Shown: piece by piece, positions 44,832-56,700 of the stretch
How positions within the stretch are numbered: position 1 is the stretch's first letter
How the letters are laid out: every line of letters starts with the position of its first letter
NCBI GenBank assembly: GCA_018340375.1
Contig: JAFFJZ010000002.1
Span: forward strand, 18,122,001 to 18,186,000
Length of the DNA: 64,000 nt
Origin: Gonatopus flavifemur
Taxonomy: Eukaryota; Arthropoda; Insecta; Hymenoptera; Dryinidae
Direction: 5' to 3'
Translations under genes and position numbers: made by a program
The notes under the pieces: model-generated
Database searches by the model: none
What the model was told of the DNA's origin: nothing
Seen by the model: the letters and a program-made list of their open reading frames with translations, nothing else

Positions 44832-45742
44832 GGGGTAATATCACCTTGTGACTTTTTTTTTCACTTTTTTTTTTATTGGCTTAAACACTTCCTAAACTAT
44901 CTAAGAATGATAGGAAATGTCGATTATAGGGGAGAAAATATTTTAAGTTTATAACAATAACGATTTTTTGCGCATAGTCGAGGAGCGAAATAAGCGATAG
45001 TTAGAGAGCGCTGGGGTTTTTTGGTAAGAGTTTTGAAATTTCGTTTGTATGGAATTTACCGATAATTTCTAATTCCAAGCCTTCAATTTTGAGTAATAGA
45101 TGTCTCTACTGATCTTATGTAGAGACTGAAAGAGCATTTGTTTAAACAAAATACGTTATAAGGGTCAAAAGTAACATACTACTTGAAACTTTGAACGCGT
45201 TTATCTCAAAACCATATCTCTGGAGTTGGCCGTACCGATAACTCTGCCAATTTTCAACCGATTGCTTTGAAATTTTCACTATATCTTGAAAACATGATTA
45301 TCTATAGAACATCGTAGGATTTTTTCGATATTTGGTGTCGAACCGATTTTATAGCCAGTTTTCGATCGATTTTTTCAGAGAAAACAGGTTCTTCAACTTC
45401 AAAACGATGCCATTTTTTTTAAAATTCATTTTTCAAAAAAATCCTACGATGTTCTATAGATTTCACCATATATTTTAAGAAAATCTTTGGTTTTTTGTTC
45501 TAGATCAAAAGCTGTGACCTGTAGCGGTACGGCCGAGCAGGTGTATGGAAAGAAACGGCTTTTTTCAGTCTACTTCCAAGCCTCTATTTTTTATTTAAAA
45601 AATCAAATAAAATATGTTTCTCATATCTAAAGACTAATACTTTCATTAGTACAAAACCTCATATTAAAAAAAATTTTTTTGACTCCACAGTAGGCCTTTG
45701 AAATGAAGTTCAGTTTGTCTGGTTACAAGGTGATATTACCCC
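44832..45742. mobile_element. 911-bp TTAA-flanked non-autonomous element
   Basis: Ends GGGGTAATATCACCTTGT and ACAAGGTGATATTACCCC inside TTAA at 44828-44831 and 45743-45746. Inner inverted pairs: ATCTATAGAACATCGTAGGA (45299) against TCCTACGATGTTCTATAGAT, and TTGGCCGTACCGATA against GCGGTACGGCCGAG. No transposase frame. piggyBac-like by target only. Confidence 0.88.
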
Positions 45743-45904
45743 TTAACAAATGCATAGACATTTTGAGGTTCGAAAATGGTCAACAACCCTAATAACAGAA
45801 TACTTAAACTTTAGAATAATTGTTTGCATGCAGTTTTGCAAAATTAAATTTGAAACATTCTGCTGAAGCTATATGTATTATTAGAAGAAAATTAATTCAA
45901 TCGG

Positions 45905-45962
45905 TAGGGTGGCTCAAGCGCTAGCAGCTCGAGTTAGTAACCGAAAGATTGCGAAATCGACT
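45905..45962 (+). other. degenerate tRNA-like sequence
   Basis: GGTGGCTCAAGCGCTAGC resembles an A box; AAAGATTGCGAAATCGACT is a poor B box. It could be the head of an old SINE; weaker than the modules at 13.3, 34.4 and 36.3 kb. Confidence 0.3.
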
Positions 45963-46384
45963 AGGGTTTCGCACGAGACTCGCGTCAAAGAAAGATAAAA
46001 TAGTTACCAATAATTATTCCAATATCTTGGAATATCAAGATGATCAAGATAATTTGGAAATACGGATGGAATCAACGGAATGGGGTGGAACCTTGATCAT
46101 TCAAACAAAATTATCAGAGATATATGTCGAAATATGCAACGAGACCTGCACCGAGATCGATACCGAGACTAGTTCCGAGACTGAGAGAATATCTTCGTTA
46201 TCCTCTGCGTCGAAATCGGAATTCCATGTGATTTTGTTACACCTGAGATAGAAACTTGATTCCGTTCAAAATTTGTATGTCTTAAATTTTTAGAACGGTA
46301 AAACGAGAGTCTCGTACGAAACCGTAAAATCGACCCTCCGCCATCCAATGAATTTTTTCCCTACTCGGTTGGTTGTTCTTTTAG

Positions 46385-46514
46385 CGATGATTTCACTAAT
46401 TGCAAAGAAAAATCGCTATCATAGCTATTCTTTTCGCTATCCAAATATCAACCACAAAAATTAGCTATGGCAGCTAATTTTCAGCTGCCACAGCGAATTA
46501 TTTTTTTACGTGTG
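46385..46514. repeat. AGCT-word fragment
   Basis: TCGCTATCATAGCTATTC, CTATCCAAATATCAACCAC, TTAGCTATGGCAGCTAATTT, CAGCTGCCACAGCG and the right end ATTTTTTTACGTG are shared with 29059-29334 and 44286-44470. The left end is missing. Confidence 0.65.
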
Positions 46515-47210
46515 GCATGGGCGAGGTTTTTGACAAACAGCCAGGCTTTTCTTCAATAAAGAAAAAAATAATCGTTGATGGAAATATGAAGCAAACTCAA
46601 TTTTCAAATACTGTTTTTTTCAACCTCCTCAATTTATTATCGACGGTCAACAATCAAATATCATTTATTGAATTGAATACCACGGTTTTGAGGATTCAAG
46701 TGGAAGGTCGATTCTATTATGTACGGTTATGTCATTACGATTAAATTCTATCAAATGAAACGATCGCAATTTTTCAAGATAAGTATTTGAAAGTTTTAAA
46801 ATGAAGACATTTGATAATCATTACTTCTCGTACGTTCATATAATACGTGATGAAACATCGTACATTCGCAGTTGCATAATTTCATGTTATTATCTCAAGT
46901 AATTGTCGAATTATAATCCATGCAATTTAATTGCCACGTTTATCTCCCCTGCAGCTGCAAAAATGATTTGATCGTATTCAAATGTAATCACACTCCGCGA
47001 GCTTAGAACCACATACGAGCGCATAAACTCCCCAATCGAATCCGTCACTTTTTTCAAAAACCTCTGCAAAGACTTCAATCACGGCTGATCCCGTTTTGTA
47101 TTCTCATTTTCTGGAAAATCATTTCTTAGAAAATAACGTATGTTCTATATCTCATTAACTTTCTTTGGAATTATGAAAGATAGCATTAAATTTCATAGTT
47201 TCGTATCTGA
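46515..47210. other. AT-rich sequence, no recognised feature
   Basis: A 75-codon plus-strand frame near 46517-46744 has no motif or splice context. Nothing else supported. Confidence 0.4.
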
Positions 47211-47588
47211 TCCCTAGCGAATCTGGGTGAAGCGACAAGCGATCAAATATTTCGGTTACATTCTGGTGAAGAATCTTGGTTTTGGTAACCTTTTGGTCGT
47301 TTAGGACATTTTTTTCAACAAAAATTCAATCGATCTCAATTTGGTGATGTTTCGGTTATTTTGTGGTGATTTTCTGGGTTTTTACCTCAAAAATACCAAA
47401 AAGATTCCAAAAACGAACCACATTTTTTGGTGGCAGATTCGTTCAAAGCAACCGTTAATTTTCGGTCATAAATAGGTCATTACATGGTAAAAACCATCCG
47501 GGTAATCATTTTCTGACCAAATTCTCACAAAACCAACAAATAACTAAAAGTAAACCAAAAAAATTGATCACTTTGGAATCGCTAGGGA
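47211..47588. repeat. TTTGGT/ACCAAA-word element, TCCCTAGCGA ends
   Basis: Perfect 10-bp inverted ends TCCCTAGCGA and TCGCTAGGGA. The left half is full of TTTCGGTTA, GGTTTTGGTAACC, TTTTGGTCG, TTTGGTGATG; the right half of ACCAAAAAGA, AACCACATTTTTTGGTGG, CTGACCAAATT, AAACCAACAAA. So the word changes strand at the centre, giving a diffuse foldback. Confidence 0.75.
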
Positions 47589-50430
47589 TTACATTACTAT
47601 ACAGATATCACATTTGAATTTAACGTTTATTTCCAAAGTGATATTCAAACTTCCATTGTTTCAGGTGATGTATAAATTTTGCTTAGTTCAGCAAGTTTGA
47701 CCCAAATTGATATCAATCACAATAACCCAGCTAGGAATGATTCACGGCATTCCCTGGATACCGTCGAGATCTGGTTTTTCCCTACAAATCTTACAAATGT
47801 GAGAAATTGAAATCAAACGTCGAATAGCGTGATCGATCGATGGATCAATTACCCTCAACACCAAGAAGAAATAAAATATCGTCACAAAGGGAGAAGAAGA
47901 TGAATAGCAAGTTTTTCTGGATACATAACGATCTGGTTTTCTCCCTGGACCAGTTTTCATTGACCAGAACGTCACTTATCCCGACATGAGGAAAACCAAC
48001 GTGTGCAAGCAAATTGAAATATCTAAGACGAATCGAAAGAAAAGCGTAGGAAGAACTGGATATGAAAAACGATGACGAAGAGGGGCATAGCAAGAGTTTG
48101 AGGTAAGCAATTCAAACAACTCTCTCTCGATCTTCTTTTTACCAGAACTGAACTCGTTGCCAGTACGTACTCGAAGACGCCGTAATCGGTAACGGTATCG
48201 GTGCTTCGACGGTGGCGTTCACCAGCCGGACCAATGCGAGAGTACTGTTATTTCAACCATGCAAGTTATTTTCTCTCTCATCTTCTCTTTTTCCTCGTAT
48301 CACTCAAACTAGCTTCGCCGGTGACGGCAGTCATATCTTTTTCTTATACAAAACCATCTTCCGTCCGAGGCATACGGTCCACCCGTAGAATTATTATTGT
48401 AAGTGTCTATTACGTACCTCTGACGTATATTCTTCAACCATGTTCCAAGAAGAAAGCATATCTCGAAAGTTGAGAACTCTCGCTTGAGCGGTCTAAACTG
48501 GTTTCAATTATATCTCATAAGAAATAATATAATGCTCATCCTCGAATAGTCGTTACAAAAGATCTATTTCCAGGAGTTACCAAACGTGAGGTGGGATTTG
48601 GAATTTTGTATAAATTTATAAATCTACGGAAATATAGCAACCGATAATCCGTTCTTAATACCAACGATTATTATTGGAAGTATTTTATTTGAGTATCATT
48701 TCGATGAATGTTGGTAAAAATTAAGAACCTCCTTTTCCGTTACAGCTGGACAGCTGGATTGTCCATATATCAAAGGGGGATTAAAAGAAAAAGAAACGTA
48801 AGATTCAGCACGCGTAATATATCTGTTCATTTTATTAAATATATACGCTATACGATTGGTCTATGATGCTCACGGTTCTACTATTATCATCATAGTTATG
48901 GAGTCCTCTCGACAGGTGGTGTATAACACATGTCGTCTTCAACTCGCACCTAGATCTCGTACTTCGTTTTTACTTGACAATGAAGCGGAAGTTCATGCAA
49001 GTGATTATTTTTCACATGGCGATAAATCTTGCATCTGTTGCGTTTCGGTATTACAAAATTGAACTTGTAATCTTTATTCAATGTAATCATGATCGTGATC
49101 GATCGATGAGGAAGAGAACTCCCAGACACGAATTTAAAGGTAATTTCAAATGCTGTAATACAAATTTGTATTTAATGAGGTTCCCCCCACGATCTATACA
49201 TTGTTTCTATAACCTGAATTGATTCTGTTACGGTATCAAAGAGGAATTGTTTCATATGTTGATGGTAGTTTAATGAAGTTATGATTCTTGCAAGTGGGTG
49301 GAGCATAAAAAGTTGTGTAATGATTAATGGTTCGAATTTTTTTGTCCGTTTTCGAATCTGCAGGTTTCATTGATGGAGGTAAAATCATTATTTCGGAATT
49401 CATCAACTAGAAAAATTGCAATGTCCAACTGTTCGATCGTTGGTCAATAAATCAAATATATGTTCATTCTCATTATCGAACATAAAAAACTTAGTGTCAA
49501 GTCATTTATCAATTTTGAACAAGTGAGAAAACACGATTTATAAGACACGACATAAGATTCGTGGAATCCAATGATTCTGATCTTCCTTCAATTCCAGGAT
49601 TTTTGCGACAGGGGTTTAACCGAACTCTTTTGGATGAGGGAAATTTGGATGATTGGTTGGATATATTTTGGGACAGCATTTAATCGTCTTCCAATCGAAA
49701 ACAGGTACTGAAACAAGTTAATTTTATATTTCCTGGTGGAAAAATCCTCCCCGTGGGATGATTGCGGATTTCCCAGGGGGATATTCTTGATACCTGTCCT
49801 TGTAGTATCTGCTTGCTTTACGTGGCGGGGAGGATAAGTATCTCAGATTTGGGTCTCTTTTTCGGGTGGAATAAACTACTCGAGAGGGAGAATACGAACT
49901 GAGAGAAACTAAATCATCCCAACTCCCAGGAACATCGGCAAAAGCGGAGGGAAAGCGAGGGGAAACTACCTTTCTTGACATCTTTTAATATTTCCGAGGA
50001 GATGAAATCTTTTTCCAAACCTAGAATTTTGCACTGAGAAAAAAAGAAGAGAGGAATTCATATGAAAGTGCACAAGTTTTACATTTTCTAAGGGAATTTT
50101 CGGCGTGGTGCGAAAAAAATTGTAAATTTTATATTCCGAACAAAAATTCAAAGACCACACCGTAAACATTACATCTCCGAGAGACAACGCAGGAAATTGA
50201 ATGCAGCCACAATAAATATTACATTCTCAGTATGTAACATAGAAAATTCAACGTAGATCCAAGAAAGTTTAAATTTTTCGCAGACATTACTTTGTTCAAT
50301 GCGAGCAGCAGGGAAAATGTACTCTTCGCTTCGTCAGAATGTAAACTCTACATTTTTCTGTAAGGGACAATGCATCGAGAATTTGGTAATCAATGCTTCC
50401 ATGAATGATATAAATTAAAACTATTTTCTG
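47589..50430. other. element-poor block, somewhat GC-richer
   Basis: Few transposon ends. 48120-48420 is noticeably richer in GC and CpG (GAAGACGCCGTAATCGG, GACGGTGGCGTTCACCAGCC) than anything around it and could be an exon, untranslated region or promoter; no frame with a recognised motif crosses it. Near 50035-50360 GCACTGAGAAAAAAAG and repeated TACATTTTC/GTAAA words suggest a degraded MITE. Confidence 0.4.
49724..49981 (-). CDS. weak candidate exon, unknown
   Basis: An 85-codon minus-strand frame with GC-richer codons. It encodes a basic, Ser/Pro/Tyr/Arg-rich stretch (SYSPSRVVYSTRKRDP, SSPPRKASRYYKDRYQEY). Within it TTTCTCTCAG could be an acceptor and GGACAG|GTATCA a donor, which would give an exon of about 110 nt in the same frame. 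No family recognised. It could equally be chance in a GC-richer patch. Confidence 0.2.
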   Translation of the reverse strand: MSRKVVSPRFPSAFADVPGSWDDLVSLSSYSPSRVVYSTRKRDPNLRYLSSPPRKASRYYKDRYQEYPPGKSAIIPRGGFFHQEI

Positions 50431-50438
50431 AATACATT

Positions 50439-50874
50439 CTGCTAAAAATTCCCAATACAGAAAGATTCAAAACGATAAACTTTCTCTATAGTTTTCAATT
50501 AGGTTTTTGAATACGGAATTTACAATTTTTTATCGTTCTTGAACGATAGAACTCTATCTTTCCTCATCGTATTCTATAGAATTTATCATGAAACGTAAGT
50601 GGTGTTATCGTAAAATTTTTACAGAAAAAGTACTACTTATTTCAGAATAAATGAGTAGTATTTTTCAAACAAGTGGTACTTTTTTTGTACGTATTTGCTG
50701 ATAAAACCACATCCTGTTAAATTTTATACGACACGATATAACGGATGAGGAACGATTAAAGTTCTATCGTTTAAGAAGATTACAACATAGTAAATTCCGT
50801 ATTCAAAAACCTTATTGAAAACTATAGAGAAAATTTATCGTTTTGAATGGTTCTTTATTGGGAATTTTGAGCAG
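50439..50874. repeat. 436-bp foldback element
   Basis: Ends CTGCTAAAAATTCCCAATA and TATTGGGAATTTTGAGCAG; arms of about 200 bp include TCAAAACGATAAACTTTCTC, AAAACCTAATTG inverses and a centre of AGTACTACTT/GAGTAGTATTT. High identity in the outer 85 bp. Confidence 0.85.
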
Positions 50875-51408
50875 GTTAGGGTGATTGAACTAGTTGCAAA
50901 ATTTGTAGTCACAATAACTTGAAATCTGATTCTGAACTCGAATTCAAATCGAAGCCAAAATTAACCACATTTTTCAAGTCCCAAGAACCAAATTTTTTCG
51001 TTGCTTAAATGGCTAGTTCATCTGTTCATCACAATCGAATTTTTTCATTCCAAGGCAAATTTCCTCATCACCTCTTCGAATTTCGAGCAGTTGATAGAAC
51101 TTTGAATATTCCTCATAAAATAGAAATTGAGTTTGCAGATTCTTCATAAAATCGAACAAACTTTTCGTGAAAGTACTTCTGAATGATGCTTTTTCAGTCT
51201 ATCTGGACTTTGACAAAGAGTAGTACAATGCGGGAAGTTTTTGCGAAGAATCGGTGGAATCTGGACTTGGAAAATCTATACAATAACAAAGACTTGAGAC
51301 TTCTTGGAGAAGTTGAAAGACTGAGCTCTCATCGAAAAATGATAGCAGTTTAGGAGATCAATAAAGACTTTGTGAAACTCCTGACTCAGTAAACATTTTG
51401 TGTTTCGT

Positions 51409-51560
51409 GATATCTTTCAGACCGGTTTTAGATGTCTTCCAACACACTTTTAGATGAGTTTTAGATCAAGTCTTGTCTAAAATCCGTCTGAAAGATATTG
51501 CTCCCTCGTTTAGAGGGAAGCTTTGTGATCGAAATTAAAAATCTCCTAGACTCCATATGT
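51409..51560. repeat. TTTAGAC/ATCTTTCAGAC-word array fragment
   Basis: GATATCTTTCAGACCGG and CCGTCTGAAAGATATTG bound an inverted segment with TTTTAGAT words. The following CCTCGTTTAGAGGGAAGC and TTTGTGATCGAAATT, then AAATCTCCTAGAC, recur in inverse orientation at 41893-41969, pointing to a shared, larger repeat family. Confidence 0.55.
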
Positions 51561-51705
51561 AAAAATGTTTCGCAAAAAATTGAGAACCTACCTAAAAGAT
51601 ATCGCGAGACACCAAATGTTTTTGAGGAACAGCAATTTTCTTAAAAGCAATGAAATTGAAAACCCAAAACTCTTTTAGAACTACATGAGATATCTCGAGA
51701 TGAGA

Positions 51706-52015
51706 ATTTTATACGGAAAGGAACGAAATTTGCTATGATAGCGGAATCTAATTTTGCTGTGACAGCAAACTATCTGTTATCACTGCTATCTTGTTAGCTA
51801 CGACAGCGATTTTTCGGCTGTGGCAGCGAAAAATGTTCCCTCCTCCAGCAAATTTTACTATTACATATAGAATAGCGAATAAATTTTACTGGAGAAGTCT
51901 ACATTTTTTGCTGCCACAGTTGAAAAGTGGCTGTCATAGCTAACAAGATTGACGTGATAGCAAATAGAACCCATTAGAATCAGATTTCACGGTCACAGCG
52001 AATTGTTTTTTCTCT
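51706..52015. repeat. AGC/GCT-word element, 310 bp
   Basis: Left TACGGAAAGGAACG and right ATTGTTTTTTCTCTG flank words TTTGCTATGATAGCGG, GCTGTGACAGCAAAC, TTAGCTACGACAGCG, GGCTGTGGCAGCG, GCTGTCATAGCTAAC. Many pair across the centre. Confidence 0.65.
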
Positions 52016-52463
52016 GTTCAAATGTCTCAACTGGTCAGGATATTCTAACAACCCGAAAATCAGATTGTTTAAAAAAAATCAGTTTCCAAGAAATGAAGAA
52101 AATGATTGGAAACCCGGTTGGACATTTATTAATGACTGAAATCATAAAATTGTATACCAAATTTAATGAGAAATATTGATCACTTGAAGGTCAAATTAGG
52201 TTCACAAATGGATTGACTTCAGAATTTTTGTATGAAAAATCCACTGACCGGCCTTTGACAAGTAGAAATAATATGTCTCGAGCCCATGTGAGACTCTTCA
52301 CATTCTCCACGTGGCCTGTCTGCCAATGAAATAATTGCATACCCATATGACTATATATAACTTATATATAAACTATATCAAATTTTATATGCATCGAAAA
52401 TAAAATCTCATTGAAAATGACAATGTGGAGTGAATATATATCATATTATTATAGTTTGATGAA

Positions 52464-52643
52464 GGTGATGTTACCAGCGTGGCAGCAACCGAATCGTTTG
52501 TGGAAAACTACGCACAAACGTTTCAATTTATTGAAGATATCCCTCTGTACAGCACTTCTCTGATTCAAGAATTGATGAAACTGGAGGGTTTGCCCGTAGT
52601 TTGTCATTAACGATTTAGCTGCTGCCACGCCGCTAGTATCCCC
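52464..52643. mobile_element. third member of the GATACCAGCG/TTAA family
   Basis: The right end GCTGCCACGCCGCTAGTATC is followed by CCC and TTAA at 52644-52647. The left end ATGTTACCAGCGTGGCAGCA is diverged and its TTAA is mutated. Shares terminal motif with the pair at 41343-41774. Confidence 0.6.
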
Positions 52644-52647
52644 TTAA

Positions 52648-53074
52648 GAAACCTACGAAAGCAAATTAGACAGAAATAAGTTAAGAATTAAAAATGATCC
52701 TAGTCAAAATCATTTTAGGCACCTCTCTGGTGGAAGAGTGGACCTGGGTATTGCCTAGCATGTCTCACTTGCGCCTTGTTTGCGCCAGAGTAGGAATTAG
52801 AATGTTTTCTACCAGGGCAGCGGGAGAATCCATAAACAATCTCGTGAAGGACTTTCGAATGTGAAAGGTTGAACGATGTATTCTATTTTTGCCACCCGGT
52901 TGAACTTGAAAGGAAAATACTAATTCTTCCTCAAAATACATAATATTGCCTCAGACTTGGCCGAGCTTTCCTTTTTCATCATATTTCATTCAGGAACAAT
53001 AAATCGTTTGAATATTTTTCCTCCCATCTTTCGAGGAGAAATGACATTATTATCGTCAGAAAATTGAAAATTCA
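52648..53074. other. no recognised feature
   Basis: No end signals or coding motifs seen. Confidence 0.4.
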
Positions 53075-53401
53075 TTATGAGAAAACCCGATATCGGGATT
53101 TAATTGTTCAATCATCATTTCCATTAATATAATACTATCCGAAATCTATCGTGTTGTTTCATTATCAGACAAGTCCGATAAAAATACGATATCTACGATA
53201 ATTATCCGATACAAAATCGAACCAATAACCCGATGATTTCCCGATAGATAACTACATCGGGTTTACATTGGATAAAAATTATCGTAGATATCGTATTTTT
53301 ATCGGAGTTGTACGATAATGAAATAACACGATAGATTTCGGATGGTATCAGTACAACTGATGATTTAACGATCAAATTCCGATATCGGGTTTCTTCATAA
53401 G
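53075..53401. repeat. 327-bp hairpin with CCCGATATCGGG ends
   Basis: The left arm (AAACCCGATATCGGGATTTA, ATCCGAAATCTATCGTGTT, CCGATAAAAATACGATATCT) pairs with the right arm (AGATATCGTATTTTTATCGG, AACACGATAGATTTCGGATG, TCCGATATCGGGTTT). The word CGATA/TATCG occurs about fifteen times, so it is both a hairpin and a word array. A minus-strand frame of 89 codons is arm sequence. Confidence 0.85.
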
Positions 53402-54491
53402 AGATAACGGTTACGACTGGATTATTATGACAATAAATAAGTATACCAAATATCAAGCCAATCAAGAACACCAGTCGTGCAATAGATATCGAGAAATCGT
53501 GTACACTGTTGGATTAAGAATAAAATTCACATTTGGATATTGTCATCCCATATGAAAACAAAATCAACGCTTTTTGCCCTCATGAATTTCAATTTCCTTC
53601 TATCTATACTGTAACAATTTCTACAATTCGAAATCTCATACTACTCCGTTATCAGTAAACGCAGTGAATTTCACTCCTAATTTCCATGTATAAACCGTAT
53701 ACTTCCCCCTACAAACAACAGGAACAGATTCTATTGGTAACGTATTTTCATACCCATTAAAATGTATCTCTTTTCCTTGCGAACATCATAATACGTTTTG
53801 CGTGTACATGTTGTATACTGCTAATATAATTGTAATAGCTGCCTAATCGCTAAAGACTTTGAGATCGAAACTTGCAATTTAACGTATCGGTAGTACCTCG
53901 GTAAGTGACTAGCTTCGAAAAGTAGACCGGAACCAGTATCAAACATTCTCGTACGCGAGTAGTTTACCTCAATTTTTAGATTGTACGACACTAAACGAAA
54001 GTATTTGAAAAGACAAACGTGTTTAATTATTGAAAAGGTCAATAGAATATTCAAAGGGTTTCTACAGATTTTTTTAGAAAATTTTATGCTACTACTATCT
54101 ATAGAATCACTTCTTTATCACATCGTTTTGCATACAATGCACTTTGGATGAGTGGGAAAACAACTCCTCGTCAAGATTAAACATTCTGCATGCAAGTCCT
54201 TAAACGAATGGTGGAATAAATATTCATAGTTCATTCTTAGATCAATCTCATACACTTCGGAATTTTTACCAAGGTGTCGTGTCTGATTTTGAAATAATAT
54301 ATACAAGATATTGTTCGAGAATTACACTGTTGAAAATATCTGGAAGTTTTCTTCAATCACGTACATGAATTCAGGTTCATGCACATTCCACGTTAGATTT
54401 AGAGTACAAAAACATGAAACAATTATCGCTAATGCTACAGTTCACCTTAAATTTCATGTAAAATGTGTATAAAATTGAATTCATGCACGTA
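53402..54491. other. AT-rich sequence, no recognised gene
   Basis: Short open frames only (62 and 77 codons, minus strand) without motifs. Confidence 0.4.
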
Positions 54492-55318
54492 AACTGAGAA
54501 AAATTATCTATTATAAATTACTAGATTCGCTAGGATATTGAAGATATACTTGCATTTTACGGTTATATACCAAACGTTCTTTTCAAAAGTACCAGACTTT
54601 CTATTGTAAAATGAGTTATTTGCAGGGAAAAACTTATTAAAATAAAACTAGTGAGCGACTAATGAATCACTTGTAAATCGTATTTGACTAGTGATGTTTG
54701 GATAAAACTTGTGAATTTCTTGCAAGGTTAATCGAAACATTATCAAGATTAGATTTATACATTATTAAGTAAAATCATTAATAAGCAGTTTCATTTATTA
54801 GATCAATATTATTCATTAAATTCAATTAACTGGATCAATTAATTTTTCTGGATGATTGGTAAAAAAATGTTCCAGCATGTACACTGAAAAAAATAATTAA
54901 TCAAATTGAAAACATGTCTCTTTATTCTGAAAATAGAATCCTCTCCAGACAGTGTTCTTTTGATGCAAGAAAACAATGTTACTATCAGAAAACAAAATTC
55001 TCTGAGTTGAAGCAAATTTATTCAAACTAAGAACATATCTGAATCAATTATAAATTCAATAATAAGTTTTTATTTTTACCCTAATTATTCTCACAAGTGC
55101 CATGTTAGTTTCTAAGAAGTTCTTCGTTAAATAATGATGACTGTTTCACTAGTTTTGATAAATGGAATCTAGTTAGTTGGAGTGTTACATCCTAGTGAGT
55201 GTCTTGTGAGTTTTCCTCCCTAGTACCTCGAGGAATTTGGTGTATAACTTCAAAATGCAAGTATATCCTCAATATACTAGCGAGTCTAGTAATTTATGAT
55301 AGACAATTCTTCTCCATG
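54492..55318. repeat. 827-bp inverted-repeat element with nested insertion
   Basis: The left arm (TTATAAATTACTAGATTCGC, GATATACTTGCATTTTACGG) pairs with the right arm (AAATGCAAGTATATCCTC, GCGAGTCTAGTAATTTATG) for about 95 bp; TA lies outside both ends. ACTAGT/CACTTGTGA words occur inside each half. A second terminus, CACTGAAAAAAATAATTAAT at 54882, with AATTATTCTCACAAGTG near 55098, marks a probable later insert in the middle. Confidence 0.75.
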
Positions 55319-56256
55319 TACATGGAGAGAATTAAATTATAAACATTGCGATATGAACATGCCACTGATTGAGTTGCCGTCACGAAAGCTTGCATAAAAC
55401 GTAGACATCACTTGTTTTCGAGACAGTCAACCCTACGAAACATCGTAATCGTGACGATATATTCTCCTTTGAAAAATTCCACATCGGAATCATTACTATA
55501 TAATTCTCCCCTTGTACTTGGAAACAACTTGCAGCAAAAACATTCAAATTAATGCAGAAATACCTGGTCAAACAAACCCATTGATTCTCGCCAAATGTCA
55601 TCAAATCTTGCACAATGTTCTGACCAAATCCCATTAAATCTCATTCCATTAGATTCTATAGATTTTTTCAACCAAGGATTTTTAACAATGTAGAGTGTTT
55701 TTGAATCCTTTTTATCCTCACATCAAATGGGGTGATAAACTATTCGATTCAACAGCATGACGATTTACTGAACTAATGAAACATTCATTTATTGAATATT
55801 ATGACGTTTATTACTCCATGTACATATTTCCTATTAGACATGATAGTCGTTAAATAACCGGAACGTCGAGACGGTTGTAAACTGAACCACTTGTTCCTTA
55901 GATCAAACGATGATAATTTGTGGAAAATGTCTAATTCGATTAGAATTGCTTATCAACTTTTACGAGTGAATCTCATGAACATAACGGTGCAGTCCTTTGA
56001 ATTATGACAAATTTATAGTGAAAAATTGTGTTTCTGAATTTGAAGATGATTGATTTACGATACTTGCTATAATAGCATTCAAATTCACATCCAAACTGCT
56101 TCTGGCTTTTTTTCATGCAGAGTCCCGAGTAGAAATGACAAACACCCCATTTGAGGCTCTGGTCGGGCTCAAATTGAAGTGGTTTGGGCCAAAACAGGAT
56201 CTAGGATGACCCAAACTTCAATCGAGGCTTATCACTTGTAAAAATGATATCACTTA
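55319..56256. other. no recognised gene
   Basis: An 84-codon minus-strand frame (55634-55380) has no motif. GGCTCTGGTCGGGCTC and TTTGGGCCAAAAC near 56155-56195 echo the GGGCCAA phrases at 37.1 and 44.0 kb. Confidence 0.4.
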
Positions 56257-56686
56257 CACGGAGAAAAATGCAGCTCAAAAGGATAGTAATCTTTAATAGA
56301 AAATTGGGGAATATTTCTTAAAATCTGAGAATATTTCTTAAAATCTAAGAAGTTCAGATTTCTCTTGAATATTGCTCGAAAAACAATGAAAAATGATCAA
56401 TACTTGAGAAATCATAAAAACAAATATGAAGTTTCAAAAGTCGCGCATGAAATTTTACAAAGTGAATAATTTTGTAAGTGAAAAATATTTGTTTTTATGA
56501 TTTCTTAAGTATTGATAATTTTTCATTGTTTTTCGAGCAATATTCAAGAGAAATCTGAACCGTTTTGTGTTTATTACGAACTTAAGAAAAATTCTTAGAT
56601 TTTAAGAAATATTCTCAGATTTGAAGAAATATTCCCCAATTCACTATCAAAGGTTACTATCCTTTCGAGCTGCATTTTTCTCCGCG
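56257..56686. repeat. 430-bp hairpin MITE, CACGGAGAAAAATGCAGCTC ends
   Basis: The arms are about 190 bp: CACGGAGAAAAATGCAGCTC, GAATATTTCTTAAAATCTGA, TTGCTCGAAAAACAATGAAA at the left with complements at the right. TA flanks both ends (56255-56256, 56687-56688). Repeated AATATTTCTTAAAATCT units within each arm. Confidence 0.9.
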
Positions 56687-56700
56687 TAGTTGTTGATGAT

